Shown here piece after piece: positions 16,751 to 26,154 of a stretch of 64,000 nt of DNA. Where the stretch lies: contig CACOTF010000001.1 in the NCBI GenBank assembly GCA_902630065.1, positions 197,854 through 261,853 on the forward strand, written 5' to 3'. Position 1 is the first letter of the stretch. Each line of letters opens with the position of its first letter. The translations under genes were made by a program, and so were the position numbers. The stretch is from an uncultured Pelagibacteraceae bacterium. GTDB taxonomy: Bacteria > Pseudomonadota > Alphaproteobacteria > Pelagibacterales > Pelagibacteraceae. Below the pieces are notes generated by a model. It worked only from the letters and a program-made list of their open reading frames with translations. It searched no databases and was not told where the DNA came from.

Positions 16751-18010
16751 CTAATTTTCTAGAACTAAGTCCAAATATAAAGCTGCACTCCATGAGAAAT
16801 TATTTGCGCCCATAACTGACCCATCTTTATAATTGTAATATTCATGAAAACCTTTTTCTTCAATTAATTCTAAGGTTTTTTTTTTGATTTCATTTGCATA
16901 ATTTGGATCTTTTTTAATAAGTCCTTGATAAATTAACCAATTACAATTTATCCATATTGGACCTCTCCAATATCTTTTTTCTTCAAATGAGGCATGATTT
17001 GGTTTTATTGTTGAGAAATAGTAATTGTCATTAATATTATGATTTTTTAAATTATTAATAATCTTTTTATTTATTTGATCATTTTCTAAATTTGCAAAGA
17101 GAGTAAAATAATTTGTTATCGACGGAACAACGATATTCAAATTAGTTTTTATATCTATTGAGACAAAATCATTAACATTATCATCATATAGTTTTAATAT
17201 TTCATTTTCGGTTTTGGATACAAAATTATTTAAATCATCAAAATTTAAATCAAAAATTTTAGCTAAGGTAAGCAGATCTTTATTTGCTCTCAAGAATAAA
17301 GCGTTAAAACCAACATCTACTACATTAAAATCAGAAATCTCATACAATTTATGTGGATCATACTGAAGATCCCTAAATTGATCTCTTAAAGTTACATATC
17401 TATCATAATCAGTTTTTAAAGGTCTCTCATCAGAGTTTGAAACTTCAAGATCTCTTCTTTTATAATTAAGGTCTTTATCTACTTTGATATTTCTCATTGG
17501 CTGATCCCAAATTGGTGAATTATCATACCCGCTCTCCCAAGGATGTAATATGGATACAAGGCCGGTTTTATTAGGATCTCTGAATTTTATGAACCAATCA
17601 TGATAATTTTTAATTTTAGTTATTATATTTAAAATTCTTGAATATTGTTCATTACTAAGTTGATTTTTTTCAACAATTTTCCTCAAAATACTGGCTAAAA
17701 CTGGTGGCTGAGTAATACCAGATGATGGAATATTTTTTCCACATTGCCAAGTTGTGTGATTTGGAAAATAAGATGTGTCTTTTTCATGAAAAAGAATGTG
17801 AGGTACCATTCCATCGTCCCACTGACCATTAAGCAAAGTTTCAATTTCTGTAATTGAAAAATCTAAATTAAAGTATGAATAACCAAGTGCTATAAAGGCA
17901 GAATCCCAATTCCATTGGGCAGGATATAATTTATTATTAGTAGGAAGTGTGTAACCATTTTTTCTGTTGCCTAATAATATTTTTTTTGCCTCTTCTACTT
18001 TATTTTGCAT
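16751..18010 (-). CDS. GH63-like glycoside hydrolase (mannosyl/glucosylglycerate hydrolase type)
   Basis: This 419-residue (alpha/alpha)6-barrel-type protein contains QWNWDSAF near residue 29 and LLNGQWDDGMVPHILF near residue 65. A later region, KRYWRGPIWINCNWLIYQGL, is also seen, and these segments are typical of small bacterial GH63/trehalase-clan enzymes that include mannosylglycerate and glucosylglycerate hydrolases. It lacks a signal peptide, so it acts in the cytoplasm on an imported substrate. It is the last gene of the sugar ABC transporter cluster (its start overlaps the stop of the permease by one base), which argues that the transporter brings in its substrate. The exact glycoside is not known. 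Confidence 0.72.
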   Translation of the reverse strand: MQNKVEEAKKILLGNRKNGYTLPTNNKLYPAQWNWDSAFIALGYSYFNLDFSITEIETLLNGQWDDGMVPHILFHEKDTSYFPNHTTWQCGKNIPSSGITQPPVLASILRKIVEKNQLSNEQYSRILNIITKIKNYHDWFIKFRDPNKTGLVSILHPWESGYDNSPIWDQPMRNIKVDKDLNYKRRDLEVSNSDERPLKTDYDRYVTLRDQFRDLQYDPHKLYEISDFNVVDVGFNALFLRANKDLLTLAKIFDLNFDDLNNFVSKTENEILKLYDDNVNDFVSIDIKTNLNIVVPSITNYFTLFANLENDQINKKIINNLKNHNINDNYYFSTIKPNHASFEEKRYWRGPIWINCNWLIYQGLIKKDPNYANEIKKKTLELIEEKGFHEYYNYKDGSVMGANNFSWSAALYLDLVLEN

Positions 18011-19203
18011 TATCCTTTAACACTTCCTGCAGTAAGACCACTTACTAAATATTTTTCAAAATAAACAAAAATTATTAAAATAGGCAAAGTTACTACTACA
18101 GACCCTGCCATCAAATATTGTCTAGGTGTTTCAGCTCCAACATTTAGAAACTGAATAGCTCTTGATAATGTAAATGTATTTGGCCGGTCTAAAAACATTA
18201 ATGAAAATAAAAATTCATTCCAAGCTATCATAAATACATACAAGGCTACCGATGATATTGCAGGTAAACTTAGTGGAAGTATAATTTTAAAAATTATACC
18301 AAGCCAATTTTGACCATCTATTATACCAGCTTCTTCAAGTTCTTTTGGTATACTTTTAAAGTAACCTTGCAGCATATAAATTGCTACAGGTAGAGTTGTA
18401 GCTGTATAAACTATTAGTAAACCCTCAATAGAATTTCGTAAACCAAGTTGACTAAAAATTGTATATAAAGGTATCACCAAAACTATCGCTGGAAATAAAT
18501 AAATTATCAATATGGATGTTGATAAAAAATTTTTCCCAAAAAAGTTAAGTCTAGCAACTGCGTAAGCTGCTGGTATTGCAAAAATTAATGTTATAATGAC
18601 AGTACCTAAGGAGACAATTGTGCTCGTAAGCATATATCTTCCAAAATTGTAATCTTTGAATACTATAAAATAAGACTTGAATAATTCTGGTAAACCTTGT
18701 GCAAAATTAATACTAAAGTCTAAAGGGTTTAATAACAATAATGCTTGGGTTTTAAAGCTTGTTACTAACATCATGTAAAATGGAAAAAGAATTACAAATG
18801 AAAATAAAGTAATTCCAAATAATGTTAAAAAGTTAAAGAATAATTTTTGAGATGAATGATTTTTTGATAAAAAGTTTTTGTCATAATTTTTGATAGTATT
18901 AAAAAAAAATAATGAAACTAAAAATGTGCCAAGACTGTACCAAATTGGTAAATTAATTGAAACGAAATAGTCAAAGATGGAAAATAGAAGAGCAAGTATT
19001 ATTATTTTAATATTTAAATTGAATTTTTTTCCAATAAGAAGATTTATTACACAAAGAATTATTCCAAAAATAAATAATTTATTAAAATTAAAATTTATTA
19101 ATTCAATTCCTTGTAAAGTTACTAAGATTTTCCAAATACAAATTAATGAAAACAAAAATAATGATGAGATAAAGCAATAAGTTAATATATTTTTAATTTT
19201 CAT
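18010..19203 (-). CDS. Sugar ABC transporter permease, MalG type, with extra N-terminal helices
   Basis: The 397-residue inner-membrane protein carries a normal MalG-like permease domain in its C-terminal 270 residues, with the EAA loop EELEEAGIIDGQNWLGIIFKIILP that docks on the ATPase. MalG-type subunits are usually about 280 residues; here about 120 extra residues form roughly four additional hydrophobic segments at the N-terminus. It overlaps the MalF-type gene by 11 bp. It works with the binding protein, MalF-type permease and ATPase encoded upstream. Confidence 0.88.
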   Translation of the reverse strand: MKIKNILTYCFISSLFLFSLICIWKILVTLQGIELINFNFNKLFIFGIILCVINLLIGKKFNLNIKIIILALLFSIFDYFVSINLPIWYSLGTFLVSLFFFNTIKNYDKNFLSKNHSSQKLFFNFLTLFGITLFSFVILFPFYMMLVTSFKTQALLLLNPLDFSINFAQGLPELFKSYFIVFKDYNFGRYMLTSTIVSLGTVIITLIFAIPAAYAVARLNFFGKNFLSTSILIIYLFPAIVLVIPLYTIFSQLGLRNSIEGLLIVYTATTLPVAIYMLQGYFKSIPKELEEAGIIDGQNWLGIIFKIILPLSLPAISSVALYVFMIAWNEFLFSLMFLDRPNTFTLSRAIQFLNVGAETPRQYLMAGSVVVTLPILIIFVYFEKYLVSGLTAGSVKG

Positions 19204-20452
19204 CCGCTCTTTTTCCTAAAAGTTTAAAATAGATAAACATAAAAATTAACAGAAAGACTACAATCACAATAGAAACTGCGGAACCCATACCAATATCCCC
19301 GATTGAAAAACCTTGTTGATATACATTTATTGGCAATGTTCTTGTACCTGATGCTCCTCCAGTAAGTAAGAAGATGTCTTCAAATTTATTGAAATTCCAA
19401 ATAAATCTAATCATAAATAGAATTGAAATCACTGCTAAAATCTGGGGTAAAGTTATGTTAAGAAATTTTTGAATAGGATTTGCGCCATCAACATCAGCTG
19501 CTTCATAAAGTTCTTTTGGAACCGCCTGAAGACGAGCAAGAATAAACAAAAATGCTAGAGGAAAATATCTCCAAATTTCAAAAATAATTACAGTTGTTAA
19601 TGCTAACCTTAATTTAAAATCAAAACCAAGTATGTTTAAAGTTACATATTTTTGTCCTAGTAAATTTATTGGTCCATCAATAATTTGATAATTAATTAAT
19701 AAATTATTTAAAGTTCCACTTGTTGGATCAAGTAAAAGTTCCCAGGTATAAGCAAGAGCAACTACTGGTGCAACATAAGGAAACAACAAAACGCTTCTCA
19801 TAAATGTTCTTCCAAAAAATTTTTGATTTACCATTTGTGCAGCCAAAATTCCAAAAACTATTGCACCTATTGTTCCAAAAAAAGTGTAATAAAAAGTTGT
19901 TGATAATAAATCTATAAACGCTTTGTCTTTGATTACTTTTTTGAAATTTTTTAATGTAAATTTATAAGTTAATAATATATTTTGTGACTTACCTGATAGT
20001 TTAGGTTTATAGGATTTTATTTCCTTCTTAGAAACTTCTTGATTATTAGTATTTTGAAATACTATTTCTAAATTTTCTCGATATTTTTTTGGCCAATTAC
20101 CTAATTCACATTTAAGTAAATTTGATTTAAATTGACATTTATTATCTAAATCTATTGGTTCTATATTATCTGGATATTTATCTTTAAATTTTACATTAGT
20201 AATTTCTTGTGTAAGAGAACTATTTCTTAATTTATAAATTACTTTTATTTGATTTGGATTATCCTTAATTAATTTTACTAATTTTTTTGCTCTTGGTTCT
20301 GGAATTCTTAAATCTTTAAGTTCTACATTTTTAAAACTTATCCAAATATTAGAAAATATTGGAAATAAAATTATAGAAAATACTAAAAGAACTGATGGTA
20401 ATATTAAAAGATAAGCTGTTCTTTTTTCAATTTTTGCAAGTTTTGAACTCAT
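19193..20452 (-). CDS. Sugar ABC transporter permease, MalF type
   Basis: This 419-residue inner-membrane permease has one N-terminal helix, then about 130 mostly charged residues likely facing the periplasm, then the transport domain. The EAA loop reads KELYEAADVDGANPIQKFLNITLP. The large insertion between helices resembles the MalF P2 loop by position, although its sequence is not one I recognise. The start ATG at 20452 lies immediately after a terminator-like hairpin and its T-run, leaving no room for a Shine-Dalgarno site. Confidence 0.88.
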   Translation of the reverse strand: MSSKLAKIEKRTAYLLILPSVLLVFSIILFPIFSNIWISFKNVELKDLRIPEPRAKKLVKLIKDNPNQIKVIYKLRNSSLTQEITNVKFKDKYPDNIEPIDLDNKCQFKSNLLKCELGNWPKKYRENLEIVFQNTNNQEVSKKEIKSYKPKLSGKSQNILLTYKFTLKNFKKVIKDKAFIDLLSTTFYYTFFGTIGAIVFGILAAQMVNQKFFGRTFMRSVLLFPYVAPVVALAYTWELLLDPTSGTLNNLLINYQIIDGPINLLGQKYVTLNILGFDFKLRLALTTVIIFEIWRYFPLAFLFILARLQAVPKELYEAADVDGANPIQKFLNITLPQILAVISILFMIRFIWNFNKFEDIFLLTGGASGTRTLPINVYQQGFSIGDIGMGSAVSIVIVVFLLIFMFIYFKLLGKRADEN

Positions 20453-20488
20453 AAAAAAAAGCGGATAATTAATATTACCCGCTTTTTT
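20453..20488 (-). terminator. Terminator-like hairpin between binding protein and permease genes
   Basis: Read on the minus strand, GCGGGTAATATTAATTATCCGC folds into a stem (GCGG/CCGC plus inner AT pairs) flanked by A and T runs and followed by eight T. It sits after the binding-protein stop and directly before the MalF-type ATG. Partial termination or 3'-end protection here would raise binding-protein expression over the permeases, as is common in ABC importer operons. Confidence 0.75.
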
Positions 20489-20503
20489 TAATTTTTTAAA
20501 TTA

Positions 20504-21832
20504 CTAGAAGCTAGCTAGCACAGTATTAATTTCATCTACTGCTTCATCTAGCGTCAATTGATCGTCAATATATTGTCTAGTGATTCTATTTATAAACTTA
20601 TTGTTAATAATTTTAGATGCTCTAGATAGTTCACCTTCTTTTACTCCCCATCTGTTAGCAGTATCTAAACCAGCAACAATATTATTTATTACATCTGCAG
20701 AATATAGATCTGTCAAAGGAGCTTTTCTATCAACTCCAACAGGTAGTTTACTCCAAGCTGTTGTAAATGCATTTGGATCACTCGCATTACCTCTTCTTAC
20801 AGGAAACTTACCTTCTGGTGCTATAGATAAAGTGCTTGTGTATCCTTCATCCATCGAATAAAGAATAAACTGCTTAGCTTCATCGGTATCTGCGTCTGCA
20901 GTTACACCAAAGTATCTAACGTCCGCCCAAGCTGCACCTTTTACATTATTTGGTCCACTAAAATTAGTAATAAAACCAGTTTTAGATGCCAATTCCGGTG
21001 AAGTAGGATCACTGTTAATTGTTGGTGGAGCTGAGTCTCTTAAACCAGCTAATTCATCCATTATAAATGGTGACCATATTATCATTGGAGTTTTACCAGC
21101 AAAATAAAGTTCTCTTGATTGTTTCCAATAAAGTTCTCCTGGAGGGCTAGCTTTAGCTAATTTTTTATAAAACTGTAAAGAATTCTTTAAAGCTCTACCT
21201 TGTTTTTTTGTTCCACCTTTTTTTACTATGTTTACACCATTTGCTAGTAGAACATGTTCCAAAACCTGACTCATAAAATTTTCATCAGTTTTAGTTGCAG
21301 CAACAAATCCAAACATATCATTGCTAGATAAAGCATCTATTGCTTTCTCAATATTTGCATAAGTCGTTGGTGGTTCTAAACCAGCAGCTTTAAATAAATC
21401 TTTTCTGTAAACGACCATTTGCGTCCATCCATCTACTGGCACGGCTGCAATTTTGCCACCTTTTTTAGCCATCTTTAAAGCGCCTGGAGCAAAAGTATCT
21501 TTTCCAAGTGTTTTAACTACATCATTATTTGCATCAACGTCTAAAATTCCCGCTTCAGCCCATGGCAATACATATTGCAATGTATGATAAATTACATCAG
21601 GAAGATCTCCTGCTGCAGCTGCTGCAGTAGCTCTTGATCCTAAATCTTTTTCATCAATCGGGATAACTTCAACTCCAATTCCAGTTTTAGCTTCAAAAGC
21701 TTTAGCCATCTCTTCTTGTTTAGCCATCCTTGCTGGTTGAGTTTCTGTCGTCCAGAATTTGATATCTGCAAATGCAATTGAATTAAAAACAAAAGCTATT
21801 GCAGAGATTGTTATTAATATATTTTTAAACAT
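20504..21832 (-). CDS. Sugar-type ABC transporter substrate-binding protein
   Basis: The 442-residue protein starts with a signal peptide (hydrophobic core ILITISAIAFVF, probable cleavage after AFA) and continues as a family 1 extracellular solute-binding protein (DIKFWTTETQPARMAKQEEMAKAFEAKTG...). GWTQMVVYRKDLFKAAGLEPP near residue 140 is typical of UgpB/MalE-like proteins. It captures a sugar or sugar-alcohol conjugate in the periplasm for the adjacent permeases and ATPase. The GH63-like and GpsA-like neighbours hint at a glycosylated glycerol or glycerate compound, but the ligand is unproven. Confidence 0.88.
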   Translation of the reverse strand: MFKNILITISAIAFVFNSIAFADIKFWTTETQPARMAKQEEMAKAFEAKTGIGVEVIPIDEKDLGSRATAAAAAGDLPDVIYHTLQYVLPWAEAGILDVDANNDVVKTLGKDTFAPGALKMAKKGGKIAAVPVDGWTQMVVYRKDLFKAAGLEPPTTYANIEKAIDALSSNDMFGFVAATKTDENFMSQVLEHVLLANGVNIVKKGGTKKQGRALKNSLQFYKKLAKASPPGELYWKQSRELYFAGKTPMIIWSPFIMDELAGLRDSAPPTINSDPTSPELASKTGFITNFSGPNNVKGAAWADVRYFGVTADADTDEAKQFILYSMDEGYTSTLSIAPEGKFPVRRGNASDPNAFTTAWSKLPVGVDRKAPLTDLYSADVINNIVAGLDTANRWGVKEGELSRASKIINNKFINRITRQYIDDQLTLDEAVDEINTVLASF

Positions 21833-21944
21833 ATATTCCCCTCTTTTTTCGTGTTTTCTAAAGTTATTTAAAAATTATTACATAATGAACATTTAAAAGA
21901 AGAATAACAAGTATGTAAATTACACAATACTACCTGAGATTGAT

Positions 21945-23030
21945 TCAAGAATTTTTAAAAGAAATACCTTTATTATCAAATAAATGGCAACGAAATGGAT
22001 CAAAACCTATTTTAACAGTGTCACCTACTTTAATATTTGTGTCTCCATCAGTTTGTACAACAAGAGGATCTCCCTCTTTCTCCAAATATAAATATGTTCC
22101 TGACCCTAATTTTTCTACGACGAAAACCTTGCTCTCCCACAAAGAATCTGAGTCTGCGTTTAATATTAAGTGCTCTGGTCTTATTCCAATTTTTATACTA
22201 TCCCCTTCTTGAGTATTCTCAGAAATTTTTGGTACATTTAACTTTCCAGTTCCCATTATATCTACTTCAGAACTCTTTGAACTTTTACTTAAAATTTTAC
22301 TATCTATAAAATTCATTTTTGGAGATCCGATAAAACCCCCAACAAATAAATTATCTGGATTATTATATAAGTTCATTGGTGATCCCTTTTGTGAAACTAT
22401 ACCTTGATCCAATACAACAATATCATTTGCAAGTGTCATGGCTTCAGTTTGATCATGAGTTACGTAAATCATTGTTGCATTAAGTTGATCGTGTAATTTT
22501 GCCAATTCTACTCTCATTTGTACTCTTAATGCTGCATCTAGATTAGATAATGGTTCATCGAATAAAAAAACTTTGGGTTTTCTTGTAATAGCTCTACCAA
22601 TAGCTACTCTTTGACGTTGTCCTCCAGATAATTGTTTGGGTTTTCTTTCTAGATACTCCTCTATTTGTAGAATTTTAGCAGCCTCCATTACTCTTTGCTC
22701 TATTTCTTCTTTTGATTTTTTTTCAATCTTTAAACCAAAAGCCATATTATCAAATACTGTCATATGAGGGTAAAGAGCATAAGATTGAAATACCATCGCA
22801 ATATTTCTTTCTTTAGGTGGCAGATCGTTAACAACTTTATCGTCAATAGATATTGTGCCAGAGTTTATTTCTTCTAGACCAGCAATCATTCTTAAAATAG
22901 TAGATTTACCACAACCACTTGGTCCTACTAGAACAGTAAAAGACTCGCTTTTTATATCTAGAGAAACATCTTTAATAACGTGTGTACTTCCAAAATATTT
23001 ATTTACTTTATCTATTTTAATACTCGCCAT
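21945..23030 (-). CDS. Sugar ABC transporter ATPase (UgpC/MsmK/MalK type)
   Basis: This 361-residue ATPase has Walker A GPSGCGKST (about 37-45), signature LSGGQRQR (about 134), Walker B VFLFDEP and the H-loop in YVTHDQTEAM. A C-terminal TOBE/OB regulatory region of about 120 residues marks it as a CUT1 sugar-importer ATPase rather than a betaine one. The gene follows the GpsA-like gene by one base and precedes the binding-protein gene, so it powers the adjacent importer. Confidence 0.93.
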   Translation of the reverse strand: MASIKIDKVNKYFGSTHVIKDVSLDIKSESFTVLVGPSGCGKSTILRMIAGLEEINSGTISIDDKVVNDLPPKERNIAMVFQSYALYPHMTVFDNMAFGLKIEKKSKEEIEQRVMEAAKILQIEEYLERKPKQLSGGQRQRVAIGRAITRKPKVFLFDEPLSNLDAALRVQMRVELAKLHDQLNATMIYVTHDQTEAMTLANDIVVLDQGIVSQKGSPMNLYNNPDNLFVGGFIGSPKMNFIDSKILSKSSKSSEVDIMGTGKLNVPKISENTQEGDSIKIGIRPEHLILNADSDSLWESKVFVVEKLGSGTYLYLEKEGDPLVVQTDGDTNIKVGDTVKIGFDPFRCHLFDNKGISFKNS

Positions 23031-23031
23031 T

Positions 23032-23991
23032 TTAATTTAATATTAATTTTTTGTTGTTAATTATAGATTTGATTAATTTTGTCATCAAAGGGATTTTTTT
23101 TTGTTGAATTTTTTTTAAAACAAATGGAGCAATTTCTCTTGCAAGTTGCTCCCCCTCAACAGTTTCATTTGGCATAAATTTTCTTTTAGCATTATAAAAT
23201 GTATAGCCTTGTCCCAAGTAACCACCCATTTTACTGTTTCTGCCTCCTGCAGCACTGACGTATAGATCCCCAACTCCAGCTAATCCAAGAGCAGTTTCAA
23301 TTTTTCCTTTAAAGTATTTAGTAATATATATCATCTCATTTATAGATTTTTTAAATAAACTTGAAGACATATTTAAGCTATCTCCGGCCCCGATAATCAT
23401 TGAATAAATATTTTTAATTGAAGAACAGATCTCAACCCCAACAACATCTTTCGATGTTTCAGTTAAATAGTATTTTGTAGATATCATATTACAAATTTTT
23501 TTTGCAGTTTTGATATTTTTATTAGCAACAATTACACTGGTTTGTTTTTTATTTGAAAGTTCTTTTGCTAAGCAAGGTCCTTTTAGAACTGAAACATTTA
23601 TATTTTTATTAGTTTTCTTTATATCCTCTGAGATAGTAAAAATTTTCTGTTTTTTTTTCTCATACTTCAAACCTTTAGTAAGAATAAGAATTGGACTTTT
23701 GATATTTGATTTTTTAAATTCTTCACTAATGAAATTTATTCCTGATAAGCTTAGCGCAACAACGACTAAATCGTATTTATTATTTAACAAATGAGTTGAA
23801 TATTTTTTGTATTTTAGTTTATTCGGTAAATTTATTTTCAAACTAGAATGATATTTTTTTTTTGAAGATAAATTTTTAATAAAAGTTTTATTATAAGGTT
23901 CTGTGATAATTACTTCATTTTTATTATCTATACATGGAAAAGTAAAAGCAGATCCCATTGCGCCACCGCCTATTATTAAAATTTTTTTCAT
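23032..23991 (-). CDS. Glycerol-3-phosphate dehydrogenase-like protein (GpsA family)
   Basis: The 319-residue protein starts with an NAD(P)-binding IIGGGAMGSAF and contains VLKGPCLAKEL. The GpsA helix SSIKNIYSMIIGAG carries the conserved lysine and is followed by GLAGVGDLYVSAAGG. These are GpsA family signatures, but the sequence is divergent, so it may be a paralogue with another polyol-phosphate or hydroxy-acid substrate. It lies 6 bp after proW and 1 bp before the sugar ATPase gene; its place in the sugar cluster suggests it handles the aglycone (glycerol-type) part of the imported compound. Confidence 0.75.
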   Translation of the reverse strand: MKKILIIGGGAMGSAFTFPCIDNKNEVIITEPYNKTFIKNLSSKKKYHSSLKINLPNKLKYKKYSTHLLNNKYDLVVVALSLSGINFISEEFKKSNIKSPILILTKGLKYEKKKQKIFTISEDIKKTNKNINVSVLKGPCLAKELSNKKQTSVIVANKNIKTAKKICNMISTKYYLTETSKDVVGVEICSSIKNIYSMIIGAGDSLNMSSSLFKKSINEMIYITKYFKGKIETALGLAGVGDLYVSAAGGRNSKMGGYLGQGYTFYNAKRKFMPNETVEGEQLAREIAPFVLKKIQQKKIPLMTKLIKSIINNKKLILN

Positions 23992-23997
23992 TTAAGC

Positions 23998-26151
23998 TTA
24001 AGCAATTCCTAGATGTTTTTTTCTTTTTTCTACCCAAGTTCTTATCAAATTATCAAAGATTAAACCTATAAAAGCTACACAAATACCCAAAGTTAATCCA
24101 ATACCAGCACCATTTTTATCTGATAATGCTTTTAAAATATATTGTCCTAAATCTTCTGTCCCGATAAATGCCCCTATAATCACCATAAATAATGCAAACA
24201 CTATTGTTTGATTTATACCAAGCATCATATGAGGGAATGCTAAAGGAAATTCTATTTTTGTTAATCTTTGAAATTTATTCACGCCAGACATCGTCGCTGC
24301 ATCATGCAAACCTGCTGGAACACTTCTAAGCCCTTCAATTGTGTATCTTGTTGCTGGTATAGTTGCATAAACAATGACCGCAATAAGAACAGAAGTGTCA
24401 GTTATTCCAAAAAGCATCATCACAGGAATAAGATAAACAAATGATGGAAATGTTTGAAAAATATCACATACCCCTAACATAAATTTTGCAGAATGTTTAT
24501 TTTGAAAACATAATGTGCCAACCGTAAAACCTATTATACAAGAGACAATTACCCCAAATGTTGCCATGTAAGCCGTTACTAAGGCTCTATCCCACCAAGG
24601 GCTTAGAGCTATGAATAATGTCAAACCACAAACTACTAATGCAGATCTAATTCCACCAATTAAATAGCCTGCACCAACAACTAGAACTAATGTAGCAACA
24701 GCTGGCATCCTTAAATACAAAGCTCTCATTGGTTGTAATACTTCTTGAATTAACCATGTATTAAATGCTTTTATATAAACAAAGAAGGTATCAAAAATCC
24801 AATCGACACCTTTATTCCAAAAATTAGCAGTTGATATTCCTTTATTGTGTGGAACTTCAAATAAATAATTGTAACCACCTTTAAAATAAACAGATCCAAA
24901 GTAAGCGAGTAAAATTCCAATTATGACCGTAATACTAAAAAATAATAAATTTTTATTTCTTTGAAAAAAATTCAAATTGCCAAAATAATCGACTTGCTTG
25001 TTTGCCCATGCTAACGACATTTTATCTAATAAAATTGCAATTAGACTAATACAAAGACCAGCTTCTAATGCTAATCCGATATTAAGCTGATTTAGTGCTA
25101 ACAATAAATTAAAACCTAGACCTTTCGCTCCAATGAAGGCTGAAATAACAGCCATAGAAAAGCACACCATGATAACCTGGTTTACGCCAATTAAAATATC
25201 TCGTCTGGCCGTTGGAATTAGCACTTTAGACATTAGTTGCCAATTATTACAACCACTCATTCTTCCAGCTTCAATTACTTCTGGAGGAATAGCTCTCAAT
25301 CCTAGTAAAGTGAGTAATATCATGGGTGGAACAGCAACAACCATAGTTATAATCACTGCAGCGTGGTCACCGACTCCAAAAAGAACAAGTGCAGGAACTA
25401 ATACTGCATATTGTGGCATTGTTTGCATAACTAATAGAATTGGATATAGAGCTTTTTCTACACGTTTACTTTTATAAGCTGCAATACCTAAACTTAACCC
25501 AAATATAAAAGATAGAGGCGCAGCAACTAAAATAAAAGAGAGTGTTTGCATCGATGGTTTCCATTGTCCAAATATAGAAATGTAAACCATTGTTAAACCG
25601 GCAAATAATGCGAGTCCAATACCACTTAGTTTATAAGCAAGTATTGCAAAACCAGCTGCAACTATTGTCCAAGGTAGACCTGGTAACTCTGCCCAAGGGT
25701 TAGCATCGATCCAATCCCAACTTGTAAAGGCAACAATTGTTTCAAGTCCACCTAATAGAATTTCTCTAATTAATTCTATTAAAAAGGTCATAAAAGCTGT
25801 TAAATTTCTGCTAATTTGCAAAACTATTGGTCTGGTTTTAAATTCTTGAGTGTCCTCATTCCAAAACTCCATTGGCATCCACTCATTCATTAAGAAAAAC
25901 AAGGAGTCATTTATCCATATTGGTAACCATCCAAGTAATGGAGGAAGTCGCCAGAAAACATCAAAAGCGTAATATCTTACTTCTTTGCCTAAAAATATAT
26001 AACTACTTTGATTAGGGTCTTTTACGAATTCAGCTTGGCCTCTAATGAATTTATATGTTTCTGGAACATCAATAGCAAAACAAAGAGCAAAGAAAACAAT
26101 TAATAGAAATAACCACTGAAATATTTTTGGATATTTTTTTAAAAATTCCAT
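23998..26151 (-). CDS. Betaine/TMAO-type ABC transporter permease, two fused ProW domains
   Basis: The 717-residue inner-membrane protein contains two complete MetI-type permease domains. Their EAA loops read IPPEVIEAGRMSGCNNWQLMSKV near residue 287 and VPAGLHDAATMSGVNKFQRLTKI near residue 612. Each domain corresponds to a ProW unit; a fused double permease of this kind is also found in the TMAO importer TmoW. It presumably imports TMAO or glycine betaine with the adjacent ATPase and the binding protein encoded upstream in the cluster. The proV stop is 3 bp upstream. Confidence 0.9.
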   Translation of the reverse strand: MEFLKKYPKIFQWLFLLIVFFALCFAIDVPETYKFIRGQAEFVKDPNQSSYIFLGKEVRYYAFDVFWRLPPLLGWLPIWINDSLFFLMNEWMPMEFWNEDTQEFKTRPIVLQISRNLTAFMTFLIELIREILLGGLETIVAFTSWDWIDANPWAELPGLPWTIVAAGFAILAYKLSGIGLALFAGLTMVYISIFGQWKPSMQTLSFILVAAPLSFIFGLSLGIAAYKSKRVEKALYPILLVMQTMPQYAVLVPALVLFGVGDHAAVIITMVVAVPPMILLTLLGLRAIPPEVIEAGRMSGCNNWQLMSKVLIPTARRDILIGVNQVIMVCFSMAVISAFIGAKGLGFNLLLALNQLNIGLALEAGLCISLIAILLDKMSLAWANKQVDYFGNLNFFQRNKNLLFFSITVIIGILLAYFGSVYFKGGYNYLFEVPHNKGISTANFWNKGVDWIFDTFFVYIKAFNTWLIQEVLQPMRALYLRMPAVATLVLVVGAGYLIGGIRSALVVCGLTLFIALSPWWDRALVTAYMATFGVIVSCIIGFTVGTLCFQNKHSAKFMLGVCDIFQTFPSFVYLIPVMMLFGITDTSVLIAVIVYATIPATRYTIEGLRSVPAGLHDAATMSGVNKFQRLTKIEFPLAFPHMMLGINQTIVFALFMVIIGAFIGTEDLGQYILKALSDKNGAGIGLTLGICVAFIGLIFDNLIRTWVEKRKKHLGIA

Positions 26152-26154
26152 AAT

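Noticed and set aside
25133-25477. 114-residue plus-strand ORF
   Set aside because: It lies fully inside the fused permease gene on the other strand and has no motif or ribosome site.
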